A program made the translations under genes and the position numbers. Below the pieces are notes generated by a model. The model did not search any database, had not been told where the DNA came from, and saw only the letters and a program-made list of their open reading frames with translations. Below are positions 7,472 through 15,395 of a stretch of DNA of 32,035 nt, piece by piece. This DNA comes from Acetofilamentum sp. (lineage in GTDB: Bacteria > Bacteroidota > Bacteroidia > Bacteroidales > DYOH01): NCBI GenBank assembly GCA_020720625.1, contig DYOH01000040.1, forward strand, positions 1-32,035, in the 5' to 3' direction. Numbering within the stretch: position 1 is the stretch's first letter; the number at the start of each line of letters is the position of its first letter.

Positions 7472-10456
7472 TTATAAACTCAGTTTTAAACCAACGGAAT
7501 AAATAGACGACACAGGATAAGTGCCGTAATCGAGACCACTGCTGATTGGGCCACCCATTATTTCGGGTGTATATCCGGTATATTTTGTTAGGATAAAGAT
7601 ATTTGTACCAGATATTGATAAGCTGATATTCTGCATTTTAAGTCTTTGGCTGAAACTTCTGGGCAAATTGTATCCCAAAGATAAATATCTTAAACGGAAG
7701 AATGAACCATCCTGGACATAGAACGAAGATGGCAGGTAGTTGTAGCCACCTTGCGTGGCACGAGGTTCGGTTTCTGATGTACCATCTCCGGTCCATCGAT
7801 CATAAACATGCGATTCAAAGTTGTATAAATCAGGCCGAATGGTTTCTTTTACATTATAAATCTTGTTTCCGCTTTGGCCCTGAAAATCAATATTCAGATC
7901 AAATCCTTGGTAGGAAGCGCTAAAATTTAAGCCATACATGAAATTTGGAATTGGTGAGCCGAGGTATGTTCTGTCGTCGTCGGTAAGAATTCCATCGCCA
8001 TTAACATCTACAAAGCGTAAATCTCCGGGAACAACACCAGCCCGATGTGGGTATGCATCTATATCGGTCTGATTTTGGAAAACGCCGTCTACCTGATATC
8101 CATAAAATGCTCCTACAGGTAATCCAATTTTTGAGCGGGTAAACCCGCCACCGCCTACAAGATAATCTTCGGTGTTTCCGGTTCCGGTAATTTCAAGGGC
8201 TTCGTTGTGAAGGGTATTACCCAATATGCCGATGCTATAGTTTAGTTTTTTTAGACTTTTGTTGTATTTTAGGCTAAATTCAATACCAGAGTTTAATACT
8301 TTGGCCGCATTTTGTGTAATCGAAGAGTTACTTCCGTTGCCTACAAAACCTGGTAAGGTTAAATCTACCAGAATATCATTGGTAACTTTGCGGAAATAAT
8401 CTATTTCGGCCGTTACTTTATTGTCCCATAATCCAAGTTCGAAACCGGCATTTGTTTGGTAGGTGGTTTCCCAAACCAAATCAGGATTTCCGGTGGTGGA
8501 GTAGGTTTGTCCGGCAATGATGGCATCTTCTGTACCAAAAACGGCATTTATGCCAGAGCCAACAAGCGAATATTGCCTGCTGTATAGAATTTTTTCGTTG
8601 CCAACGCCACCCCAACTCGCGCGAAATTTTAAATTGGAAATGGCAGAAACATTTTCCATAAAGCTTTCGTTATGTAGATTCCAGCCAACAGCAAGGGCTG
8701 GAAAGCCGGCATACCGGTTTTTTTCGGTAAATTTGGAACTGCCGTCCAATCGGTAGGTGGCTGTAAAAAGATATTTTTCGTTGTAAGTGTAATTAGCTCT
8801 GAATAAATAGCTTAAAATCGAATAATAAGCATCTGCATTTACTCCGTTGCCTACAGCATTTTCGTTTAAGTTATTAGGGTCGAGATACCAAAAATCTTCG
8901 CTGTTGCGCACCAGATTTTCTGCTTGCAGATTGAGATATTCTGAGCTTACTTCTTGCATGGTATAACCGGCCAATACATTTATTCTGCTTTTTTCAAACT
9001 CTTTAAAATAGGTAAGGGTATTTTCCCAAATCCATGAAAGTTGATTAGAATTACCTTTTCCTAATCTGCTCATGGTATTCTGCTGCTGAGGAGAAACAAA
9101 GAAAACAGGTGAAAATGATTCGTATTGATTGTAGTTCACATCCATACCGTAGCTCGATTTAAACATGAGCGATTTTGTAATGTTTAGCTCGGCAAAAAAG
9201 TTACCTGTAGCTCTTATTCCTTTAGAAAAACTATTGGTATATTCAATATCGGCCAATGGATTTCCGGTTCCGGGCAATGCAGTGTAGCTTCCGTCTACTT
9301 GATAAGGTTCAAGTACCGGCCAGGCTCTATAGGCTACAAAAACCACATTTCCGTTTGTATTCTGTTGATTGGTAGGTGATACTGTAATATTGTTGCCAAG
9401 CTTAATCGCCTTACTAAGATTGTAGGAGTTATTGAGTTTTAGCGAGAAACGTTCGAAATTTGATTTACTGATAATTCCATATTGTTTGTAATAGCCAAAT
9501 CCAAGATAAAATTGAGATTTTTCGGACGCACCGCTAATAGAAATTTGTGCATTATAAATTGGAGCTGCAAAACCATCTGTAAAAATAAGGTCTTGCCAGT
9601 CGGTGTTGGGCAGTGCATCCAGGTTATTATATGTTCCGGGTTTTATTTCGTTTACAATTTCGCCGTATTCTTTTCCGTTCAAGAGCGATATACGTTTTTG
9701 CAATACCTGAATACTATAATCGGAGCTGAATACCACGTTTGATTTGCCTTTTTCGGAATTTGCGGTTCGTGTGGTAACAATAATAACCCCGTTTGCCCCG
9801 CGGGAACCATAGATGGTTGTGGCAGATGCATCTTTAAGCACTTCAATAGATTCTATGTCGGCAGCGTTTAAATAATCGATATTGTCGAGAATTACACCGT
9901 CTACCACGTAAATTGGGTTTGTGTTATTAAAGGTTCCAACGCCTCTCACGCGCACTACAACACCAGACCCCGGTTGTCCCGAAGAGCTCACAACTTGCAC
10001 TCCGGCCACTTTTCCTTGTATGGCTTGCAATGGCGACATAGATGATATTTTGGGTAATTTATCGGCTTTAATTGAAGTAACAGAGCCGGTAAGGTCGCTT
10101 CTACGTTGCACACCATATCCAATTACCACAATATCTTCGAGTTCTTGCGAAACTACGTCTAATGTTACAGCAATGTTTGTTTTTCCGTTTAGTTCAACTT
10201 CTTTGGTCGCATATCCGATGTAGGAAAAAACAAGTACATTATCGGAAGCCTCCATATTGATCTGAAAATTTCCTTCCAAGTCGGAAGAAACGCCTACCGT
10301 TTTATTTTTAATTACCACATTTACAAATGGTAAAGCTTCACCAGTCTGTGTATCAGTAATTTTACCGGTTACTGTTTTCTCTTGCGCTAATGCTTTAGAT
10401 AAGAAGCCAGTAAGCAAGAATGCAATGAGAATAATGTTTGTTGCAAGATTTTTCAT
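7472..10456 (-). CDS. susC: SusC/RagA-family TonB-linked outer-membrane transporter
   Basis: This 994-residue transporter moves oligosaccharides across the outer membrane using TonB energy. A signal peptide ends near LSKALAQ, followed by a CarboxypepD-reg-like domain (KTVTGKITDTQTGEALPF, about 28-105). A TonB-box-like VVIGYGVQRR and a plug domain carry the SusC signature GSRGANGVIIVTT, and a long beta-barrel runs to the terminal strand SVGLKLSL. No N-terminal STN/anti-sigma interaction domain is present, so control by a dedicated sigma/anti-sigma pair is not suggested; that fits the separate regulator at 12213-15044. The size is typical. Gaps of 20 bases upstream and 13 downstream place it inside the operon. 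Certain as a family member; substrate inferred from context. Confidence 0.97.
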   Translation of the reverse strand: MKNLATNIILIAFLLTGFLSKALAQEKTVTGKITDTQTGEALPFVNVVIKNKTVGVSSDLEGNFQINMEASDNVLVFSYIGYATKEVELNGKTNIAVTLDVVSQELEDIVVIGYGVQRRSDLTGSVTSIKADKLPKISSMSPLQAIQGKVAGVQVVSSSGQPGSGVVVRVRGVGTFNNTNPIYVVDGVILDNIDYLNAADIESIEVLKDASATTIYGSRGANGVIIVTTRTANSEKGKSNVVFSSDYSIQVLQKRISLLNGKEYGEIVNEIKPGTYNNLDALPNTDWQDLIFTDGFAAPIYNAQISISGASEKSQFYLGFGYYKQYGIISKSNFERFSLKLNNSYNLSKAIKLGNNITVSPTNQQNTNGNVVFVAYRAWPVLEPYQVDGSYTALPGTGNPLADIEYTNSFSKGIRATGNFFAELNITKSLMFKSSYGMDVNYNQYESFSPVFFVSPQQQNTMSRLGKGNSNQLSWIWENTLTYFKEFEKSRINVLAGYTMQEVSSEYLNLQAENLVRNSEDFWYLDPNNLNENAVGNGVNADAYYSILSYLFRANYTYNEKYLFTATYRLDGSSKFTEKNRYAGFPALAVGWNLHNESFMENVSAISNLKFRASWGGVGNEKILYSRQYSLVGSGINAVFGTEDAIIAGQTYSTTGNPDLVWETTYQTNAGFELGLWDNKVTAEIDYFRKVTNDILVDLTLPGFVGNGSNSSITQNAAKVLNSGIEFSLKYNKSLKKLNYSIGILGNTLHNEALEITGTGNTEDYLVGGGGFTRSKIGLPVGAFYGYQVDGVFQNQTDIDAYPHRAGVVPGDLRFVDVNGDGILTDDDRTYLGSPIPNFMYGLNFSASYQGFDLNIDFQGQSGNKIYNVKETIRPDLYNFESHVYDRWTGDGTSETEPRATQGGYNYLPSSFYVQDGSFFRLRYLSLGYNLPRSFSQRLKMQNISLSISGTNIFILTKYTGYTPEIMGGPISSGLDYGTYPVSSIYSVGLKLSL

Positions 10457-10476
10457 AGAAAATCGTTTGTTTTGGG

Positions 10477-11943
10477 TTAAATTTCTTTTTTTATATTATC
10501 GAGCCAACCGCCGCTAAATCCGGCTTTGTGTAATCCATTAATAATGTATTTATTTTTTTTCATGACATTCCAGATGATTTCGTTTTCGTGGTTTGCCAAT
10601 TGAATTAATATTGGACCTTGGTCAATACCTAAATAATCGACATCAAACCAGCCGGTATTCCCAGTCTGAATATTTTTAAAAGATAGATTAAATGCATCTT
10701 TGAAACCATATTGTGCATATAAATCGTTCCCGAAAAGCACATACATGCTGTATAATGCTTTCATGGTTTCGTCGGGAGCAAAAGGTATTGAGCCTCCTGT
10801 AGCCGTTGGTGCAATAGTTCCATCATCGATAATTCTTTGTGCACTAGCACCTCTTGCTCGGTAAGAAAAATATTGGAGTTTTTTGTCGGGCGTTAAAATT
10901 TCGATATTATTAATGTTGATGTAATCCGCAGGCCCATCGCAAGCAGTTAATCCCCATATAGAGTCGGAATAATGCGGGAAACCCATTGGGTTGCGGATAC
11001 AATATGCTCTGTTTGAAAGAGTAGCTCTTTTTGAATTTTCGAAGTAGTCTATACCTTTTTTACTCATATATGCATCACTAATGCCTCTAAAATCAATAAA
11101 CATGTGCGAATATTGATGTCCGAACAGGGGTTCAAAGTTTACATGATCAAATCCTTGAAAATTCTCCCATTCGTAATTTTTAGTCCAACTATTCCATGCC
11201 GAATCAGGAATAGCATAAGTTGGCGACCCCAAAGCCATAATAAGCAGTATCATAGCTTCGTTGTAGCCTGTCCATTTGGATTCAATAAAACCGGTTTCGG
11301 GATGCCATCCCATCGACATCCATTCTTGGTTGTTCATAGCCCAATCCCATTGCACTCTAAGGTATAGGGAATCTGCTGTTTGTCGAATGGCTTTTTCTGT
11401 GGTGTTATCAGCATCGAAATACGACATACTGGCAAGTATTCCGGCCATTAATAAACCGGTATCAATGGTCGAGAGTTCAACATTTTTGTAACGTTTTCCT
11501 TGTCCGTAAGTTAAAAAATGGTAGTAAAAACCTTTGTAGCCAGTCATGTTATCTGGATCGGGACCTTGCGGTGATCGCAAAAGCCATAACAATGTACTAA
11601 GCACCCTTGTGGCTGCTTGTTCTCTGCTTACGAAATTGTTTTCTACACCTATTATATATGAGGTAAGTCCAAAACCCGTGGCAGCAATGCTTGCAAAGGT
11701 TTGGGCTGGGTATCTGTCGGGCGTTTGAAAAGTAGCAGTATCTGCTAGCTCCCAAAAATAGTTGAATGTCCTTTGTTTTAAGTCTGTAAAAAACGCATCA
11801 TGCGATAAAACGCTTGCTTGTGTTTTTTCTTTGTTTATCTTGCTGCAGGCACTAATAGTAAGTACCAGTATCAGCGGCAACACAAACAATGCTTTACGTA
11901 ATTTTATATTTTTCATCAGAATTAAATTTTCTTGTTTTTTCAT
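10477..11943 (-). CDS. GH144-type glucoamylase-family lipoprotein without accessory domains
   Basis: The ORF has 488 codons from the ATG at 11943. The in-frame ATG at 11916 gives a more usual 24-residue signal peptide ending LTISAC and is my preferred start. After the lipid Cys comes SKINKEKTQ, with no acidic export signal, suggesting a periplasmic-facing protein. The rest is one alpha/alpha-barrel of the glucoamylase/GH144 family: QRTFNYFWE, GFYYHF, ELSTIDTGLL, GYNEAM, NRAYC, WGLTACDGP, APDETMKA and YLGIDQGPI. It is a distant paralogue of the enzyme at 2454-4472, which has a different central segment (GGDLVETAFM). As first gene of the operon it lies just downstream of the promoter and operator-like repeats. 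It may release disaccharides such as sophorose from imported oligosaccharides; exact specificity is unknown. Confidence 0.88.
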   Translation of the reverse strand: MKKQENLILMKNIKLRKALFVLPLILVLTISACSKINKEKTQASVLSHDAFFTDLKQRTFNYFWELADTATFQTPDRYPAQTFASIAATGFGLTSYIIGVENNFVSREQAATRVLSTLLWLLRSPQGPDPDNMTGYKGFYYHFLTYGQGKRYKNVELSTIDTGLLMAGILASMSYFDADNTTEKAIRQTADSLYLRVQWDWAMNNQEWMSMGWHPETGFIESKWTGYNEAMILLIMALGSPTYAIPDSAWNSWTKNYEWENFQGFDHVNFEPLFGHQYSHMFIDFRGISDAYMSKKGIDYFENSKRATLSNRAYCIRNPMGFPHYSDSIWGLTACDGPADYININNIEILTPDKKLQYFSYRARGASAQRIIDDGTIAPTATGGSIPFAPDETMKALYSMYVLFGNDLYAQYGFKDAFNLSFKNIQTGNTGWFDVDYLGIDQGPILIQLANHENEIIWNVMKKNKYIINGLHKAGFSGGWLDNIKKEI

Positions 11944-12002
11944 TTTATTCTTTCTCTAAAAGGCAAATATGTTGCTTGAAAAATTGTAATTGTTAAACCT
12001 AT

Positions 12003-12041
12003 GTTATTTCAAATGTAAGTCGGGGTGCAAACGTTTCCAAA
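12003..12041 (-). promoter_or_regulatory. PUL promoter, Bacteroidota -33/-7 type
   Basis: On the minus strand TTTG (12041-12038) is followed after exactly 20 bases by TACATTTG (12017-12010), which matches the Bacteroidota consensus TTTG / TAnnTTTG with normal spacing. Transcription would start near 12003, leaving a leader of about 60-90 bases before the first GH144-type gene. It is the only full match in this intergenic region. Confidence 0.75.
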
Positions 12042-12047
12042 AAAAGT

Positions 12048-12110
12048 CTATACACAACAATACATCATGGTAAAAATAGCTATACAATGTACTACATCAT
12101 TACTACATCA
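12048..12110 (-). promoter_or_regulatory. Duplicated CTATACA-N6-TACATCA motif, putative operator of the PUL regulator
   Basis: Plus-strand coordinates 12048-12067 and 12080-12099 each read CTATACA-N6-TACATCA, with identical 7-base blocks and differing spacers. The copies are 32 bases apart, about three helical turns. A third TACATCA half-site at 12104-12110 lies 11 bases (one turn) after the second, inside the direct repeat TACTACATCA. The first unit ends 7 bases upstream of the -33 element at 12038-12041, the expected place for an activator. The HTH regulator encoded immediately upstream is the obvious candidate ligand (inference). Confidence 0.68.
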
Positions 12111-12212
12111 AAATAAAAATTGCAAGTATAATTAATTGAATAATAATAGATAATAGGAAGAGAAAAATATATTTTTTTCCCGAAATCGATTGTGCTAAAT
12201 GAGTATTATTTT

Positions 12213-15044
12213 TTAAAACTGCATTAAAAAATCATTAAGATTTTCGTCGGAGTTTAATTTTAATCGTTTTCGTAATCTATATCTCCTGATTTCTACACCC
12301 CGCACGGTTATATTCAGTAGTGGGGCTATCTCTTTGGTAGTGAGATTTAAACGTAATAAAACACAAAGTTTAAGGTCAGATGAGGTAAGTTCTGGATATA
12401 GGTCTTTTAAGCGATGTACAAATTGGTTGTTAATTCTGTTGAAATGAATCTCGAAAGTACTCCATACATCTTCTTTATTCTCCATGGAATCAATTAGCTT
12501 AAGTAGTCTGTCGGAGTAAATTTTTGGTAATCGGTTGCCGAGTTCTTTTTTTTGCTTATTTACTTCTTCTTTAAATTCGGTTATCAATTTGTTCATTCTC
12601 GAAAGGAGTAAGGTGTAATTTGCGAGTTCGGCGTTCTGGCTATTTACTTCGTCGAGTAGCATTCTATTGTTTTGTTTTATTCTGGTTTGCTCTTCGAGCA
12701 TATATTTTTTTTGCTGTTCGTCTATTTGTTTTTGATGTAACAAGAAAGCTTGTTTTTTAATGCGATAATAGAAATAATTGCGCAAGCTTCTGTAAGTTAA
12801 ATAAATGAGCGGTATGTATAATAAAAATGCCCACCAGGATAGAAAAAATGGCGGTTTAATTCGAAACTCATAAAAAGTACTCTCAGAAATATTTCCTTGT
12901 ATATCCATTAATTGCAGTTCGAAGATGTATTTTCCGCTGGGAAGTCTTTCGAAGCTTACCTCCGAGTTTTCGGACCAGCTGCTCCAGTTGTTGTCGTAAG
13001 ATTTTAGTTTATATCTAAATTGTGGTGCAACAATTGGTCTGTTTGGCGAAAATTCGAACAAAACATTGTTGTATTTGTATGGGAATATGGCATCTTTAAT
13101 ACTCATGTCGACGAGCAGTTTTCGGTGCAGATTATCAGAAATGCTAATATTCCGAAGATATACAGCCGGTTTTTGTTTGATAATTGTAACAGGATTTTTA
13201 AATATGGCAAAGCCGTTGTCTAAGCCGATTAAAAATACAGCGCTGTCTATCGTGGAAATATTTGGATAATTGGCAGCCAGGAAAACACCCTGACGACCTA
13301 AATCATATTCAAAGATGTTGCTTAAATGTTTGTTTTCGTATTTAAATAGTGCCATTTTATTATTGGAAATAAACCAGTATCCTGAATTTCCGGCTTTAAA
13401 CATTCTGTTTGCCGCACTGAAAATTCCGAGTTTCTTATTTAAATCCAAATAAGGAATAATGGTATCTTTGATATCGTCGTAGGTATAAATTTCGGAACCA
13501 TTCAGAAAAATAACCCTGCCTTCTAGTTCGCCAACGAAAAGATTTCTCGAATTTTTAAGGCCATGTCGGTGGTCGAAATAGCGAAGCGATTTAACCGAAT
13601 CAAGGTTTTGGTTTAATTCTATTTTGTATAGTCCTTTATGCAGATGTGCGGCCCATAAGTTGTTTTTAAAATCGATAGAAAAAGATGGAATAGGTTCGCT
13701 AAAACCTTTGATTGTGTTTGAAAATTCCCAGTCCTTATTTTTTTTGTAAATCACAAATTCGTTGTATGTGCTTTGAATAAGTGTTGTTGGGTTCAATTGT
13801 TGTAATTGAAATCCGCCATGTACGTTGGATATTTTTTCGAGAGTATTTTCAGATAATTTGAATGTTCCGTCGGTATGTCCGCAAAATAATTGCTCGTCGA
13901 TTAGTTCTAAATCCCACACCTGTCCTTGTGTACCTTCAATAAGTTGTGGATTTTCGAAAGCTCCGGCAGAACCGCTTTCATATACATATACACCCTGATT
14001 TGTACCCACCCAAAGCTTATTCTGAAAAGAAACAGCGTCGTAAACTGCCCTTTTGTTAAGCATTGGCGAGAGGTAGAATTCTAATGGATCGTTGGTTCTA
14101 ATGTAGGCAAGCCCGTCGTCGAGAGTAGCCCAAAAGTTCTGAAACCTGTCTTTATTTAGGGAAAGTACCGTATTATTATTTAATAGATTAGATGTATTCA
14201 GATGTTGAATTATTTCGCCTTTTTTGTTGAAAATGTATATTCCGTTAACAATTGTTCCGGTTACAAAAAGGTTTTTGATATTTAATCCGGCATTAATTTG
14301 GGCTTTTTGCAAAACTTGATTAACTGACGTATTCCATTTTTCTAGTTTTTGATTGTTTATAAGCAGAAAAAGGCCCGCTTTGGCTGCCCCTATTAGTAAA
14401 GTATCTTTGGCAAATGGAAGTACAATCTTAATTTCGTCGTTACCAAGGGGTTTTGTGGCATCCAGCGGATAGATTTTGTCGTTAATTATTTCGTGTAATC
14501 CATAGTCAATCAAATGGATAAATAGTCTGTTATCGGCTTTGAGCAAAAGTACGTAGGAGCTGTGTGAGCGTATGGTTTTTACTGTTTTTCCGTCGAAAAC
14601 ATAAATAGCTCCAAAGGATTGGAAATAGATTTTGTTTTTATGCTCAATAATTCGCCAAATTTCGTTGTTGTGAATTAGGTCTTGGGGAATGGAGTCCGAA
14701 AGTCTAAAAATTTTTTTCTGCTCGCCAAACCAATCCACTAAATAGCCAAATTCTTCGAAAGAACCAAAGTAGAGCTTGTTTTCATGGGCAAGTACACTTC
14801 TAACTACTTTCTTTTCAGGCAAAATAATGGTTGTCCATCTTATTCCGTCAAAACTAAGAATACCATCGTTATTGCCAAAATAGATTCTTCCATCGATATC
14901 GTCGGCCGATGACCAATTTTGTCGTGCTGCTTTATATATATCTTGTTTATAGTTAATTACAAAAACTTGCGCCGCTCTTTGTGTTTGTGCAGTAGTTGTG
15001 ATATGATATAAAATGAATAATATCAGAATAAAATATTTTCGCAT
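12213..15044 (-). CDS. Membrane-spanning PUL regulator: beta-propeller sensor, Y_Y_Y domain, LuxR-like HTH, no kinase
   Basis: This 943-residue protein appears to sense sugar in the periplasm and bind DNA directly in the cytoplasm. Residues 1-19 are a signal peptide (ITTTAQ). About 25-660 are two-component-regulator-type propeller repeats (for example KLWVGTNQGVYVYESG, NNLWAAHLHKGLYKIEL). About 670-720 are a Y_Y_Y domain (YKLKSYDNNWSSWSE, LPSGKYIFELQLMD). One transmembrane helix lies near 733-755 (WWAFLLYIPLIYLTY). A coiled coil of about 765-860 follows, and residues 882-943 form a LuxR/GerE-like HTH (TSSDLKLCVLLRLNLTTKEIAPLLN, then RGVEIRRYRLRKRL). No H-box, ATPase or receiver motifs are present, so it is not a classical hybrid two-component system. 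It lies directly upstream of the PUL on the same strand; no clear terminator separates them. Confidence 0.9.
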   Translation of the reverse strand: MRKYFILILFILYHITTTAQTQRAAQVFVINYKQDIYKAARQNWSSADDIDGRIYFGNNDGILSFDGIRWTTIILPEKKVVRSVLAHENKLYFGSFEEFGYLVDWFGEQKKIFRLSDSIPQDLIHNNEIWRIIEHKNKIYFQSFGAIYVFDGKTVKTIRSHSSYVLLLKADNRLFIHLIDYGLHEIINDKIYPLDATKPLGNDEIKIVLPFAKDTLLIGAAKAGLFLLINNQKLEKWNTSVNQVLQKAQINAGLNIKNLFVTGTIVNGIYIFNKKGEIIQHLNTSNLLNNNTVLSLNKDRFQNFWATLDDGLAYIRTNDPLEFYLSPMLNKRAVYDAVSFQNKLWVGTNQGVYVYESGSAGAFENPQLIEGTQGQVWDLELIDEQLFCGHTDGTFKLSENTLEKISNVHGGFQLQQLNPTTLIQSTYNEFVIYKKNKDWEFSNTIKGFSEPIPSFSIDFKNNLWAAHLHKGLYKIELNQNLDSVKSLRYFDHRHGLKNSRNLFVGELEGRVIFLNGSEIYTYDDIKDTIIPYLDLNKKLGIFSAANRMFKAGNSGYWFISNNKMALFKYENKHLSNIFEYDLGRQGVFLAANYPNISTIDSAVFLIGLDNGFAIFKNPVTIIKQKPAVYLRNISISDNLHRKLLVDMSIKDAIFPYKYNNVLFEFSPNRPIVAPQFRYKLKSYDNNWSSWSENSEVSFERLPSGKYIFELQLMDIQGNISESTFYEFRIKPPFFLSWWAFLLYIPLIYLTYRSLRNYFYYRIKKQAFLLHQKQIDEQQKKYMLEEQTRIKQNNRMLLDEVNSQNAELANYTLLLSRMNKLITEFKEEVNKQKKELGNRLPKIYSDRLLKLIDSMENKEDVWSTFEIHFNRINNQFVHRLKDLYPELTSSDLKLCVLLRLNLTTKEIAPLLNITVRGVEIRRYRLRKRLKLNSDENLNDFLMQF

Positions 15045-15132
15045 TTCTTTTCATTAGTGTCTAACAAAGATAGTATCTTTAAACAAGTGTTACATATTTT
15101 TTTTTTGAAGATTATTTCAGAAATTTTCGGTG

Positions 15133-15148
15133 ATTTGCTCAAGCAAAT
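15133..15148. promoter_or_regulatory. Small dyad ATTTGCT-CA-AGCAAAT upstream of the regulator gene
   Basis: Perfect 7-base inverted arms with a 2-base centre lie about 90 bases upstream of the regulator start codon and overlap a TAnnTTTG-type box. It could be a dimeric operator; no partner protein can be named. It may be chance in AT-rich DNA. Confidence 0.35.
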
Positions 15149-15325
15149 ATACAGAATATTCTCCATCTACGGTAGCCATCAGTACATATAGCGTTCATCA
15201 TGATTATTTTAAGGCGCCAAATTTGTAAAAATATCGTTGAATTGCTAAAAAAAATATGCAAAACTGCTTTAAAAGCATAAAACAACATGGATTTTTTTAT
15301 GATGAAATCAAATTATACTAATAAA

Positions 15326-15370
15326 ATGCAAAATACTGGATTATAATATTTTATGTTCCAGATTTTGCAT
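15326..15370 (-). terminator. Long hairpin after the PLP-enzyme gene, probable operon terminator
   Basis: ATGCAAAATaCTGGA (15326-15340) pairs with TCCAGATTTTGCAT (15357-15370): 14 base pairs with one bulged A and a 16-base AT-only loop. On the minus strand it begins 26 bases after the stop codon at 15396 and is followed by UUUAUUAGU, a weak U-rich tail. Its position at the end of the rel-siaC-PLP run suggests a terminator. The low-GC stem and poor U-tract leave room for an mRNA-stabilising hairpin instead. Confidence 0.55.
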
Positions 15371-15395
15371 TTTCGGTATCGGCAGAAAGCAATAC

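Larger units (their letters stand above)
15045..15395. other. Intergenic region upstream of the PUL regulator
   Basis: No gene was found in these 351 bases. A TATCTTTG box (minus strand, 15072-15065) lies 20 bases before the regulator ATG, and TATATTTG (15151-15144) lies further upstream; neither has TTTG at the normal distance. The second overlaps the dyad ATTTGCT-CA-AGCAAAT (15133-15148), a possible operator. The motif CTATACA/TACATCA of the PUL promoter is absent. The right end holds the hairpin listed separately. Confidence 0.55.

Noticed and set aside
12213-15044. Hybrid two-component system (HTCS)
   Set aside because: The C-terminal 190 residues hold only a coiled coil and a LuxR-like HTH; no histidine box, ATP-binding N/G boxes, receiver Asp or AraC domain can be found.
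15065-15072. TATCTTTG as a full promoter of the regulator gene
   Set aside because: There is no TTTG 17-23 bases upstream and the start site would leave almost no leader; kept only as a note.
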